From the NCBI GenBank assembly GCA_001798715.1, contig MGSF01000013.1:16068-48236 (forward strand): a stretch of DNA of 32,169 nt. The letters run 5' to 3'. The first letter of the stretch is position 1. The number at the start of each line of letters is the position of its first letter. The DNA is from Deltaproteobacteria bacterium RIFCSPLOWO2_02_FULL_50_16. Its GTDB lineage: Bacteria > UBA10199 > 2-02-FULL-50-16. The position numbers were made by a program, and so were the translations under genes. Positions 14,170-23,032 of this stretch are shown here, one piece after another. The notes below the pieces were generated by a model that was given only the letters and a program-made list of their open reading frames with translations, was not told the DNA's origin and searched no databases.

Positions 14170-16782
14170 ATGGGGATAAAAGCCAACGATATCAAAGAAC
14201 TAATGAAAGAACGCCTCTTGGTCCTGGACGGGGCCATGGGCACGATGCTCCAGTCCAAAAATCTCACGGCCGAGGATTTTGGGGGTCCCGAATTTGAGGG
14301 ATGCAATGAAAACCTCGTCCTTTCCCGGCCGGAGGTGATTGCCGATATCCACCGCGCCTATTTCGAGGCCGGATCCGACATCATCGAGACCAATACCTTC
14401 GGGGCCTCCCCCTTAGTCCTTGCCGAATACGGCCTCCAAGACAAGTTTCGTGAAATCAACATCGCCGCCGTCCAACTCGCCAGACAAGTGGCCAGGAAAT
14501 TTTCCACCCCTCAAAGGCCCCGCTTTGTCGCCGGTTCCATGGGACCGACGACAAAGGCGATCTCCGTCACCGGGGGTGTGACCTTTGAGGCACTGATTCA
14601 AAACTTTTATATCCAGACATTGGCCCTCCTAGAAGGGAATGTGGATCTTTTGTTGCTCGAGACCTGTCAGGACACCCGCAATATCAAGGCGGGGACCTTG
14701 GGCATCCAAAAGGCCTGCGAGGAGTTCGGCAGAAAACTCCCCCTCATCATCTCAGGCACCATCGAACCCATGGGGACGATGCTCGCCGGTCAGACGGCCG
14801 AGGCCCTTGTCCTCTCTCTGCAACACATTGACCTCCTGGCCCTGGGACTCAATTGTGCCACGGGCCCCGAGTTCATGACCGATCACATCCGTACGATTCA
14901 CGAACTCGCGGACTGTTCTGTATCGTGTTATCCCAATGCGGGTCTCCCCGACGAAGAGGGAAAATACCTCGAGACGCCGGAGTCGCTGGCCCGCCAGCTG
15001 GAACGCTTCGTCGACAACGGTTGGCTCAATATCCTCGGGGGTTGTTGCGGGACCCGGGACGACCATATTCGCGCCATCGCGCAAATGGCGCACAATAAAA
15101 GGCCCCGCGTCCCCCCGCATGGGACTAAGAACAGAAGTTTTTACACAGGCATTGATGTGGTCGAGGCCACTGATGACAATCGTCCTCTCCTTATCGGAGA
15201 AAGGACCAATGTCATCGGCTCCCGCCTCTTTCGCGACCTCCTCCGCGCTGAAAAATGGGACGAGGCCACGGACATCGCGAGGCGCCAGGTCAGGAACGGG
15301 GCGCAGGTGATCGATGTGTGTCTCATGGACCCCGACCGGGAGGAATTGGAGGACATCGACCCCTTTTATTCGCGGCTGATCAAAAAGATCAAGGCCCCGA
15401 TCATGATCGACACCACCCATCCGGAGGCCCTGGAAAAGGCGCTCACCTATTCCCAGGGAAAGGCCATCATCAACTCCATCAATCTCGAAGATGGTGAGGA
15501 AAAGTTTGAAAAGGTCGTACCCCTCCTCCACCGTTACGGGGCGGCCGTCGTCGTGGGCTGTATCGATGAAGATCTTCGTGAGGCCCAGGCCTTTACCCGC
15601 GAACGCAAACTCGCCATCGCCGAAAGGGCACACACCCTCTTGACGAAAAAATACGGCATCCGGGAGACCGATATCATCTTTGACCCGCTGGTCTTTCCTT
15701 GTGCCTCCGGGGACGAAAAATACATCGGCGGGGCGGTCGAAACCATCGAGGGACTGAGACTCATCAAGAAGAGGTTTCCCCACTGCAAAACCATTTTGGG
15801 GATTTCCAACGTCTCCTTTGGCCTCCCCCCTGCAGCCCGCGAGGTGATCAACGCCGTCTTTCTCCACCACTGCACAAAAGCAGGCCTGGACCTGGCGATC
15901 GTCAATGCCGAAAGGCTGGAGCGCTACGCCTCGCTCGACAAGGAGAGTCAATCTTTGGTCGAGTGTTTATTATTTAACGCCGATCCCGACCTGGTTGAAA
16001 AAATTGAGCCGGCAAGACAAGACTGGAGAAAACAACCGGCGGAAAAAAGGGCGGCATTCAACAATCACTGGATCACCTCGGTCGCGGCAAAATTTAGAGA
16101 GGTGAAGAAAAAGGAAAAAAGAGGACCAAAAGACATCCCGCTCGATCAACGCCTGGCCCACTACATCATCGAGGGAACCAGGGATGGTCTTGTGGCGGAT
16201 CTTGATTTAAAGCTGAAAGAGGCCAAGCCCCTGGCCATCATCAACGGACCTCTCATGAGCGGCATGAGTGAGGTCGGTCGTCTTTTCAACAACAATGAAC
16301 TCATCGTCGCCGAAGTCCTGCAATCCGCCGAGGCCATGAAGGTGGCGGTCTCTCACCTGGAACCATACATGGAAAAATCCGAGACAGCCGTCAGGGGAAA
16401 GGTCCTTTTGGCGACAGTCAAAGGCGACGTCCATGACATCGGAAAAAACCTGGTGGAGATTATCCTGCAAAATAACGGCTATGAGGTGATCAACCTGGGC
16501 ATCAAGGTCCCCAATGAAAAAATCATCGAGGCCGCCAAAAAACACAAGCCCGATATCATCGGTCTCTCGGGCCTCCTGGTCAAATCCGCCCAACAAATGA
16601 TCCTCACGGCCGCAGATCTCAAGACAGCGGGGATCCGGATCCCCCTCCTTGTGGGCGGCGCGGCCCTGTCCGACAAATTTACCCGCGGTAAGATTGCCCC
16701 CAGCTACACCCACACGGTTCTTTATGCCAAAGACGCCATGAAGGGGCTGGAACTCGCCAATAAACTCTTGGAAGGAAAATAA
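14170..16782 (+). CDS. metH: Cobalamin-dependent methionine synthase, catalytic and B12-binding domains
   Basis: MetH transfers a methyl group from 5-methyltetrahydrofolate through cobalamin to homocysteine. The 870 residues comprise the homocysteine-binding domain with zinc ligands Cys229 (LGLNCATG), Cys292 and Cys293 (GGCCGT). A pterin-binding domain follows (IGERTNVIGS onward), then the cobalamin cap and Rossmann domains with Asp753-x-His755-x-x-Gly (GDVHDIGKN), where the His is the lower axial ligand of cobalamin. The polypeptide stops right after the B12 domain. The reactivation domain is encoded by the next ORF in the same frame, separated by one TAA. Start: ATG 14170; a TTG at 14131 is in frame but lies inside the upstream hairpin and promoter, and neither has a good ribosome site. 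Confidence 0.95.
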   Translation: MGIKANDIKELMKERLLVLDGAMGTMLQSKNLTAEDFGGPEFEGCNENLVLSRPEVIADIHRAYFEAGSDIIETNTFGASPLVLAEYGLQDKFREINIAAVQLARQVARKFSTPQRPRFVAGSMGPTTKAISVTGGVTFEALIQNFYIQTLALLEGNVDLLLLETCQDTRNIKAGTLGIQKACEEFGRKLPLIISGTIEPMGTMLAGQTAEALVLSLQHIDLLALGLNCATGPEFMTDHIRTIHELADCSVSCYPNAGLPDEEGKYLETPESLARQLERFVDNGWLNILGGCCGTRDDHIRAIAQMAHNKRPRVPPHGTKNRSFYTGIDVVEATDDNRPLLIGERTNVIGSRLFRDLLRAEKWDEATDIARRQVRNGAQVIDVCLMDPDREELEDIDPFYSRLIKKIKAPIMIDTTHPEALEKALTYSQGKAIINSINLEDGEEKFEKVVPLLHRYGAAVVVGCIDEDLREAQAFTRERKLAIAERAHTLLTKKYGIRETDIIFDPLVFPCASGDEKYIGGAVETIEGLRLIKKRFPHCKTILGISNVSFGLPPAAREVINAVFLHHCTKAGLDLAIVNAERLERYASLDKESQSLVECLLFNADPDLVEKIEPARQDWRKQPAEKRAAFNNHWITSVAAKFREVKKKEKRGPKDIPLDQRLAHYIIEGTRDGLVADLDLKLKEAKPLAIINGPLMSGMSEVGRLFNNNELIVAEVLQSAEAMKVAVSHLEPYMEKSETAVRGKVLLATVKGDVHDIGKNLVEIILQNNGYEVINLGIKVPNEKIIEAAKKHKPDIIGLSGLLVKSAQQMILTAADLKTAGIRIPLLVGGAALSDKFTRGKIAPSYTHTVLYAKDAMKGLELANKLLEGK

Positions 16783-16788
16783 AAGCCC

Positions 16789-17676
16789 ATGACCCCTCTC
16801 CCTCCCCCCTATTTGGATCGCAAGAAGAGGGATGTCCCCGACCTGGAAAAGATCTGGAGCTTCATCAATCCCATGATGCTCTATGTCCGTCACCTGGGTT
16901 TTAGGGGAAATTTTGAGAAAAAACTTGCCGAGCGCGATCCCAAGGCCCTGGAACTCAAATCTCAGGTGGATGCCGTAAAAAACGAAGCTAAAAAATTTAT
17001 GAAGGTCAAGGCCCTCTGGCAGTTCTTTGAGGCCGAGGCGGAAGGGAACTCCATTCATCTTTTTGAAACTGGAAAGACACCTTCGCAGACCAGAGTCAGA
17101 GACTCTGGAACCTGGGGCTCCAGAGGAGCTGATCCGAGCTCAGGTGCGCTTGAAGCACCAGAGGTGCGAAGCGAAAAACCCCTGCATACCTTTACCTTTC
17201 CCCGTCAGAAAGCAAATGGGCTCTGTCTCTCTGATTATGTCCTGCCATCCAAGGAAGGTGTCCGAGATCACATCGCCGTCTTTGTCGTCACCGCAGGAAA
17301 GGGGATCATGGAACAGGCCCAATCATGGAAGGAAAAGGGAGATTATTTAAAGTCCCATACCCTTCAGGCCCTAGCGATCGAGACCGCCGAAGGGTGTGCC
17401 GAGTGGTTGCATCAGAGGATCCGCGAGGACTGGGGATTTGCCGATCCCACGGACATGACGATGTTGGCGCGTTTTCAGGCCCGCTACCGCGGCAAGCGCT
17501 ACAGCCCAGGATACCCCGCCTGTCCTGATTTGGAGGATCAAAAAGGGATCTTCAAACTCTTAAGACCCGAAGATATTGGCGTCCACCTGACGGAGGGCAT
17601 GATGATGGACCCGGAGGCCTCTGTCAGCGCCTTCGTCTTTTCCCATCCGCAATGCCAATATTTTAGCACCTTGTAA
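16789..17676 (+). CDS. Methionine synthase activation (AdoMet-binding) domain as a separate ORF, with in-frame repeat insert
   Basis: This 295-residue protein corresponds to the C-terminal activation domain of MetH, which binds AdoMet and receives an electron to rescue oxidised cobalamin. It begins with a linker (PPPYLDRKKRD), then LEKIWSFINPMMLYV, LCLSDYVLPSK, and the AdoMet-binding YRGKRYSPGYPACPD block (R-x3-GYPACP of the family), ending GASVS-like EASVSAFVFSHPQ. It begins 6 nt after the metH stop and in the same reading frame. GGAAGG lies about 12 nt before the ATG. Residues 98-128 (PSQT through EVRS) are absent from the family and are encoded by a palindromic element. The two ORFs probably make a two-subunit MetH, or a full-length form by read-through (inference). 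Confidence 0.9.
   Translation: MTPLPPPYLDRKKRDVPDLEKIWSFINPMMLYVRHLGFRGNFEKKLAERDPKALELKSQVDAVKNEAKKFMKVKALWQFFEAEAEGNSIHLFETGKTPSQTRVRDSGTWGSRGADPSSGALEAPEVRSEKPLHTFTFPRQKANGLCLSDYVLPSKEGVRDHIAVFVVTAGKGIMEQAQSWKEKGDYLKSHTLQALAIETAEGCAEWLHQRIREDWGFADPTDMTMLARFQARYRGKRYSPGYPACPDLEDQKGIFKLLRPEDIGVHLTEGMMMDPEASVSAFVFSHPQCQYFSTL
17081..17171 (+). repeat. In-frame palindromic element inside the MetH activation gene (element B)
   Basis: Outer arms CTTCGCA (17081-17087) and TGCGAAG (17165-17171) enclose CCAGAGT-CAGAG-ACTCTGG (17090-17108), ACCTG (17110-17114) pairing with CAGGT (17141-17145), GCTCC-AGA-GGAGC (17117-17129), and GCACC-AGA-GGTGC (17155-17167). The last hairpin and its upstream GAGCTC.GGT.CG.TTGAAG align with 5596-5627 of the nirB element, where the hairpin is GCGCC-GGA-GGCGC, a compensated G-C to A-T change. 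Both elements also contain CCTTCGCAGA. The insert adds about 31 codons and keeps the frame. Confidence 0.85.
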
Positions 17677-17699
17677 GGTTGGCGGCCCACAGAAGGCTA

Positions 17700-17822
17700 G
17701 AAACCTCTCAAAAAGACCCAGATGCAAGGCGCCCGCCGAGTGAGGCCCGAGGCGTATTAGAAAGTACGTTGAGGGTCGCGCGAGAAGGGCAACACCGCAG
17801 ATGGGACTTTTTCAGAGGTTTC
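17700..17822 (+). repeat. 123-bp palindromic intergenic element between the metH genes and rho
   Basis: The terminal arms 17700-17720 and 17802-17822 are inverted repeats matching at 19 of 21 positions. The centre forms CGTATT-AGAA-AGTACG (17753-17768), extended by further GC pairs on each side. The element fills almost the whole gap between two convergent genes. It resembles dispersed MITE/REP-like repeats of bacterial genomes and, as a long hairpin with A- and T-rich stretches in its arms, could also stop transcription from both sides. It shares no obvious sequence with the in-gene elements. Confidence 0.78.
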
Positions 17823-17828
17823 ATTCCT

Positions 17829-19283
17829 TTACTGACTCATCGAGGCCATAAATTCCTGATTGTCCTTCGTCCCCTTCATCTTATCGGTCAAAAATTCGAT
17901 GGCATCGACGACGTTCAAGGGCTGGAGGAGGCGGCGCAGGATCCAGACACGATTCATCACCTCTTCACCTAAGAGGAGCTCTTCCTTACGCGTCCCGGAT
18001 TTGTTGACATCCATGCATGGGAAGATGCGCTTCTCCATGAGCTTGCGATCGAGAACAATCTCGCTGTTGCCCGTCCCCTTAAATTCTTCAAAGATGACCT
18101 CATCCATCCGGCTTCCCGTATCAACGAGGGCCGTCGCGACAATCGTCAGACTGCCGCCATTTTCAATATTGCGGGCGGCCCCAAAAAAGCGCTTGGGTTT
18201 ATGGAGGGCGTTGGAGTCCACACCGCCAGAGAGGATCTTGCCCGAAGGCGGCACGACCGTATTATAAGCCCGTGCCAAGCGCGTAATACTATCCAACAAG
18301 ATGACAACGTCTTTTTTGTGCTCCACCAGCCGTTTGGCCTTTTCCAGGACCATTTCCGCCACCTGGACGTGGCGCTGGGGCGGCTCATCAAAGGTCGAGC
18401 TCACGACCTCTCCCTTGACGGAGCGTTGCATGTCGGTCACTTCTTCAGGGCGCTCATCGATCAACAAGACGATCAGGACGACATCGGGATGATTATCGGT
18501 AATCGAATTGGCGATGCTCTGGAGCATCATCGTCTTTCCGGTACGCGGGGCCGCAACGATCAAGGCACGCTGCCCCTTTCCAATGGGGGCCAGCATGTCC
18601 AAGATACGACCCGTATAATTACTGGCCTTGTTTTCGAGCGCCAACTTTTCCTCAGGATAAAGGGGGGTCAGGTTGTCAAAAAGAATTTTGTCTCGGGCCA
18701 CTTCCGGATTTTCAAAATTAATCGTCTCTACCTTTAAGAGGGCAAAATAGCGCTCTCCCTCCTTGGGGGAACGAATCTGACCCGTCACGGTATCGCCGGT
18801 CCTCAAGTTAAATTTGCGGATCTGTGAGGGAGAGACATAGATGTCATCGGGACCCGGGAGGTAGTTATAATCCGAGGCCCTCAAGAAACCAAAGCCGTCA
18901 GGCAATATCTCCAAGATACCCTCCGCATAGACCCGACCCTGTTTTTCCGTTTGATTCTGGAGGATCGAGAAGATCAGGTCCTGGCGGCGCATCCCCGCGG
19001 CATTTTCGATATTGAGTTCTTTGGCCATGACCGTCAGCTGATCAATCCTCATCTGCTTGAGCTCACGAAGATAGAGTGCCGGTCCCTTGACCTCGCCGTT
19101 TGTGCCGGTTGTGCCGGTTGCACCGGTGCCATTGATTCCATTATTTTCAGTATTCATAATAGTGCTTTCGCGGTCCTCATAATCCATCGCATTATCGGAA
19201 GGATGATTATGGTCGGACCTTGGTCGGTGATTATAAGGACGATGCGATCGCTTCCTTCTATCGGGTCTGGAGATATCTGACAT
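17829..19283 (-). CDS. rho: Transcription termination factor Rho
   Basis: Rho is the hexameric RNA-dependent ATPase/translocase that ends transcription. Domains: an N-terminal extension (about residues 1-65) rich in Arg, His, Asn and Gly that E. coli Rho lacks; the Rho N-terminal helical region ([19 protein letters not shown]); the cold-shock RNA-binding domain (GFGFLR, near 130); and the RecA-like ATPase with Walker A AAPRTGKT (about 244-251), [15 protein letters not shown], and [15 protein letters not shown]. At 484 residues it is about 65 longer than the E. coli protein. No Shine-Dalgarno precedes ATG 19283; in-frame ATGs at 19187 and 19157 would shorten the extension. It is monocistronic, with a good promoter about 110 nt upstream. 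Confidence 0.96.
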   Translation of the reverse strand: MSDISRPDRRKRSHRPYNHRPRSDHNHPSDNAMDYEDRESTIMNTENNGINGTGATGTTGTNGEVKGPALYLRELKQMRIDQLTVMAKELNIENAAGMRRQDLIFSILQNQTEKQGRVYAEGILEILPDGFGFLRASDYNYLPGPDDIYVSPSQIRKFNLRTGDTVTGQIRSPKEGERYFALLKVETINFENPEVARDKILFDNLTPLYPEEKLALENKASNYTGRILDMLAPIGKGQRALIVAAPRTGKTMMLQSIANSITDNHPDVVLIVLLIDERPEEVTDMQRSVKGEVVSSTFDEPPQRHVQVAEMVLEKAKRLVEHKKDVVILLDSITRLARAYNTVVPPSGKILSGGVDSNALHKPKRFFGAARNIENGGSLTIVATALVDTGSRMDEVIFEEFKGTGNSEIVLDRKLMEKRIFPCMDVNKSGTRKEELLLGEEVMNRVWILRRLLQPLNVVDAIEFLTDKMKGTKDNQEFMASMSQ

Positions 19284-19401
19284 GGTGAGTGATTCAATAT
19301 GAGAACAATTTCACAAGAACTGATTAAATTGTATTAATGGATTGATCGTCTCTTCTCCGGAAATTACAACCAAGATATGTTTCGATGGAAAGACGGGAGA
19401 G

Positions 19402-19430
19402 ATTATCTCCATCCCCCCTTTTTTTGTCAA
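19402..19430 (-). promoter_or_regulatory. Sigma-70-type promoter of rho
   Basis: On the minus strand TTGACA (19430-19425, perfect) is followed after exactly 17 nt by GATAAT (19407-19402, 5 of 6). Transcription would begin near 19395, leaving an untranslated leader of about 110 nt before rho, where Rho autoregulation could act as it does in other bacteria. GAGATTATC occurs twice, at 19399-19407 and 19432-19440. Confidence 0.65.
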
Positions 19431-19479
19431 GGAGATTATCATGAAAGGGCCCTTCGAGTTCGCTAAATATCGGGTAATC

Positions 19480-19508
19480 TTGACAAAAAAACCATTTACC
19501 GCTACTAA
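19480..19508 (+). promoter_or_regulatory. Putative argH promoter giving a leaderless mRNA
   Basis: TTGACA (19480-19485, perfect) is 17 nt from TACTAA (19503-19508, weak). The -10 box ends 6 nt before ATG 19515 and no Shine-Dalgarno exists in between, so the transcript would start at or next to the start codon. Confidence 0.5.
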
Positions 19509-19514
19509 CTGTCC

Positions 19515-20900
19515 ATGAGGAACGAACGCTGGAGCTCTCGATTCAGTGAAGGTCTAAATCCCCTAGCCCTCCGATTTACGGCCTCCATTGATTTCGACAG
19601 AAAATTGTATCTCTATGATATTATTGGCAGTATAGCGCACTGCCAGATGCTGGCCAAGTGTGGTCTCTTAAAGTCCTCTGAGTCCCATAAAATCACCAAG
19701 GGCCTCAAGGAAGTGGCCCGGGAGATTGAGGGCAATCGATTTTCCTATTCCCTTGAAAAAGAAGATATTCACACCAACATTGAAGCGGCATTGATCCGAA
19801 AGATAGGTCCCGTGGGGGGAAAATTGCACACGGCCCGGAGTCGCAATGATCAAGTCACCCTGGATCTCCGATTGTACTGCCGAGATCAGTTGCAATACCT
19901 CATCCTGAGCCTCATGGAGCTGGAAAAGGCCGCCTTGGGGCTCGCTGAAAAAAATATCGACGTGATCATCCCCGGTTATACCCACCTTCAAAGGGCCCAA
20001 CCCGTCCTCTTCTCCCACCATCTCCTGGCCTATGTCGCCATGTGGGAAAGGGACCGGGAACGACTCGTCGACGCCCTGACACGGGTCAACGTCCTCCCCT
20101 TGGGATCCGGGGCCCTCGCGGGAACGACCTTTCCCATCGACCGGGAATACGTGGCCAAAAAATTGGGCTTTGCTCGAGTGAGCCACAACAGTCTCGATGC
20201 GGTCAGTGACCGGGACTATGCCATCGAGATTGCCGCAGCCACATCCATCATCATGATGCATCTCTCCCGATTGTGCGAAGAGCTGATTCTTTGGTCCTCT
20301 GAGGAGTTTGGGTTCATCGGCCTCCCCCAGTCCTTTTGCACCGGCTCCTCCATGATGCCTCAAAAAATCAATCCCGATGTTGCTGAATTGGTGCGAGGAA
20401 AAACGGGGCGGGTTTATGGTCACCTCATATCACTTCTCACACTCATGAAATCCCTTCCACTGGCCTATAATAAAGACATGCAGGAAGACAAAGAGCCCCT
20501 CTTCGACACCTTTGACACTGTAAGCCTCTGTCTCGAAGTCATGGCCCAGATGCTTCCAAAGATTACGGTGAACAAGAAAAAAATAGAGGCCTCTTTGCCG
20601 GGCGGCTATCTCTTGGCCACCGACCTTGCGGACTGGCTGGTCACGCAAGGCCTGCCCTTCAAACAGGCCCATGGACTCACAGGGAGTGTTGTCCAATACT
20701 GCGCCAAAAATAATAAAGAAATTTATGAGCTCACTCAGAAGGAATGGAAAACCCTCCTTCCCAAAATCAAATCGGTCCCCACTGGCGAGCTCACCTTTAA
20801 AAAGGCCATTCAAAAGAGGAGTGCTATCGGAGGGACCTCCCTTAAAAACGTAAAAAAAGAGATCAAGGCCTGCCTTAAAAAACTGGAGACCTTTCCATGA
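19515..20900 (+). CDS. argH: Argininosuccinate lyase
   Basis: ArgH splits argininosuccinate into arginine and fumarate, the last step of arginine synthesis. The 461-residue protein starts with WSSRFSEGLNPL, close to the family's W.GRF opening. It carries HTARSRNDQVTLDLRLY and the lyase signature GSSMMPQKINPD (about 277-288), which includes the catalytic serine loop. It is the first gene of a long plus-strand group and overlaps lysA by 4 bp (ATGA), so arginine and lysine genes are coupled. There is no ribosome site and the promoter abuts the ATG. argG is not in the window. Confidence 0.96.
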   Translation: MRNERWSSRFSEGLNPLALRFTASIDFDRKLYLYDIIGSIAHCQMLAKCGLLKSSESHKITKGLKEVAREIEGNRFSYSLEKEDIHTNIEAALIRKIGPVGGKLHTARSRNDQVTLDLRLYCRDQLQYLILSLMELEKAALGLAEKNIDVIIPGYTHLQRAQPVLFSHHLLAYVAMWERDRERLVDALTRVNVLPLGSGALAGTTFPIDREYVAKKLGFARVSHNSLDAVSDRDYAIEIAAATSIIMMHLSRLCEELILWSSEEFGFIGLPQSFCTGSSMMPQKINPDVAELVRGKTGRVYGHLISLLTLMKSLPLAYNKDMQEDKEPLFDTFDTVSLCLEVMAQMLPKITVNKKKIEASLPGGYLLATDLADWLVTQGLPFKQAHGLTGSVVQYCAKNNKEIYELTQKEWKTLLPKIKSVPTGELTFKKAIQKRSAIGGTSLKNVKKEIKACLKKLETFP

Positions 20901-22174
20901 CCGCCTTTCGTTATAAAAGGGATTCCCTTTATGTGGAGGGAATAGCCGTTTCGTCTCTCGCCAAAAAATATAAAACCCCCTTATATATCTACAGTCACAA
21001 GACCCTCACTCGGCAATTTGATCTTTTTGATGCCGCCTTCAAGGGGATTCCTCACCTTGTCTGTTTTGCCATCAAGTCAAATTCCAACCTTTCTATTGTG
21101 AAGACCATGGCCGATCGAGGGGGAGGGGCGGATATCGTTTCCATCGGCGAATTATACAGGGCACGCCAGGCCGGAGTCCCTGCCAAAAAAATCGTCTTCT
21201 CCGGGGTCGGCAAGACCCATGAAGAGATCCAGGCGGCGTTAAGGGCCGACATCCTGATGTTCAACGTCGAGTCTGAACAAGAGCTCGAGGTCCTCCAAAA
21301 GGTCGCTCAAAAGAGGGGCAAAAAGGCCCCCGTCGCCCTCCGCGTCAATCCCGATATCGATGCCAAGACCCATCCCTATATTGCCACCGGGATGAAGGAA
21401 AATAAGTTTGGGACACCGATCCATGAGTGTTTGCGAATGTATAATAAAGCCAAAAATTTCAGCCATTTAGACATTGTTGGGATCAGCTGTCATATCGGTT
21501 CTCAGATCACCCAGACCTCACCCTTTACCGCCGCCATTCACCGCCTCCGTATCCTCATTGAAAAATTGGAAAAAAATGGTATCTTCATCCAATACTTGGA
21601 TCTCGGCGGGGGGCTGGGGATCACCTATTCTGATGAAACCCCTCCCGCCCCTGCAAGGTATGGGGCCGCCCTCAAAAAGGCCTTAAAAGGCCTTCGCTGT
21701 ACATTAATCTTAGAACCGGGACGTGTCCTTGTGGGAAATGCGGGTATTTTTGTCACGGAAGTGATTTATACCAAAAAACAGGGAGACAAAAATTTCGTGA
21801 TCGTGGATGGGGCGATGAATGATCTGGTCAGGCCCTCCCTTTATCAGGCCCATCACGAGATCCTCCCTGTGAAGAAAAAAAGGGCGCCTTTTAAACGGGT
21901 CGATGTGGTGGGTCCCATTTGTGAGACGGGTGATTTTTTGGCGAAGGGGCGTCGCCTCCCAAGATTTCTTCCGGGGGAGTTGATGGCCGTGATGAGTGCC
22001 GGGGCCTACGGTTTTTCAATGGCCTCCAATTATAATTCGCGCCCTCGTACGGCTGAAGTGTTGGTACAAGGAGGAAAAAGTTTTTTGATACGCCAGCGAG
22101 AGACATTGGGAGATCTGGTTCGCCATGAAGCGGGGTCTCTTTACTTGCTTCAACACGGCTTGGTGAAAAGATAA
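20897..22174 (+). CDS. lysA: Diaminopimelate decarboxylase
   Basis: LysA decarboxylates meso-diaminopimelate to lysine with pyridoxal phosphate. In this 425-residue fold-III PLP enzyme Lys60 in CFAIKSNSN is the PLP lysine. HIGSQ, the glycine loop LDLGGGLGI, the LEPGR segment and GPICETGDFLAKGR (with the active-site Cys from the partner subunit) are all present. GGAG precedes the start, which overlaps the argH stop by 4 bp. It heads the block that encodes the last steps of lysine synthesis. Confidence 0.96.
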   Translation: MTAFRYKRDSLYVEGIAVSSLAKKYKTPLYIYSHKTLTRQFDLFDAAFKGIPHLVCFAIKSNSNLSIVKTMADRGGGADIVSIGELYRARQAGVPAKKIVFSGVGKTHEEIQAALRADILMFNVESEQELEVLQKVAQKRGKKAPVALRVNPDIDAKTHPYIATGMKENKFGTPIHECLRMYNKAKNFSHLDIVGISCHIGSQITQTSPFTAAIHRLRILIEKLEKNGIFIQYLDLGGGLGITYSDETPPAPARYGAALKKALKGLRCTLILEPGRVLVGNAGIFVTEVIYTKKQGDKNFVIVDGAMNDLVRPSLYQAHHEILPVKKKRAPFKRVDVVGPICETGDFLAKGRRLPRFLPGELMAVMSAGAYGFSMASNYNSRPRTAEVLVQGGKSFLIRQRETLGDLVRHEAGSLYLLQHGLVKR

Positions 22175-22177
22175 TTT

Positions 22178-23005
22178 ATGCCATTACTACGCTTTACAAA
22201 AATGCAGGGGGCCGGCAATGATTTTATTTTTATCAATGCCTTGAAGGGGCGTTGTGGCCTCAATCGCCAGCAAATCCGCCAACTCTGCCATCGCCAATTG
22301 GGTGTCGGGGCCGATCAGATCCTGATTCTTCAAAGATCAAGAAAGGCCGATTTTAAAATGAAGATCTTCAACCCCGATGGCAGCGAGGCTGAAATGTGCG
22401 GCAATGGTTTGAGGGCCCTCACCCGCTATGTCAACGAGAGAAAGATCTCGACCAAAAAGACATTAACCGTTGAAACCAAAAAGGGGGTGCACGAGGCCCA
22501 GATCCTCTCAAAAAATCGCATCCGGGTGGATATGGGCCCTCCTTTTCTCAAAGGCCAAGAGATCCCTGTCAACTTGAGGGGCCGTATCATCAATCGCCCC
22601 TTTAAAATCGAGGGACGTGAATTCAGGATCACCTGTGTCTCTATCGGAAATCCTCATTGTGTTATTTTTGTCGATAACCTCGCCCATTGTCCGGTGACGA
22701 CCTATGGTCCCCTCATTGAAAATCACTCCATCTTTCCCAAGAGAACCAATGTCGAATTTGTCGAGATCCACAACAAAAATCACGTGACGGCCCGCGTGTG
22801 GGAACGAGGCGCCGGGGAGACACTGGCCTGCGGCAGCGGGGCCTGCGCCATCAATGTGGCGGGGGTCCTCAATGGCTTTACAGAACGCAAGCTAACGGTC
22901 AAGCTCAAAGGCGGCACACTAGAATTGGAATGGAATCGCGACTCCAATCATATTTTTATGACGGGCCCGGCCCAGATAACCTTTGAGGGAGAGATTAAGG
23001 TATGA
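22178..23005 (+). CDS. dapF: Diaminopimelate epimerase
   Basis: DapF converts LL- to meso-diaminopimelate, the precursor of peptidoglycan and lysine, with a two-cysteine, PLP-free mechanism. The 275-residue protein has both catalytic cysteines, Cys74 in AEMCGNGLRA and Cys218 in TLACGSGACA, plus the N-terminal MQGAGNDF. It starts 3 nt after lysA. Its substrate, LL-DAP, is what DapL encoded downstream produces, so the local genes form a coherent pathway. Confidence 0.96.
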   Translation: MPLLRFTKMQGAGNDFIFINALKGRCGLNRQQIRQLCHRQLGVGADQILILQRSRKADFKMKIFNPDGSEAEMCGNGLRALTRYVNERKISTKKTLTVETKKGVHEAQILSKNRIRVDMGPPFLKGQEIPVNLRGRIINRPFKIEGREFRITCVSIGNPHCVIFVDNLAHCPVTTYGPLIENHSIFPKRTNVEFVEIHNKNHVTARVWERGAGETLACGSGACAINVAGVLNGFTERKLTVKLKGGTLELEWNRDSNHIFMTGPAQITFEGEIKV

Positions 23006-23032
23006 AAAGCACCTAAACAACGGAGTTATTCT

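Noticed and set aside
14752-15951. 399-codon minus-strand open frame opposite metH
   Set aside because: Antisense shadow of a strongly conserved metH frame with no family features.
17140-17322. tRNA or small RNA gene in the hairpin-rich part of the MetH activation gene
   Set aside because: The structure is explained by the palindromic element; no cloverleaf or promoter/terminator pair is present. No tRNA or rRNA was recognised anywhere in the window.
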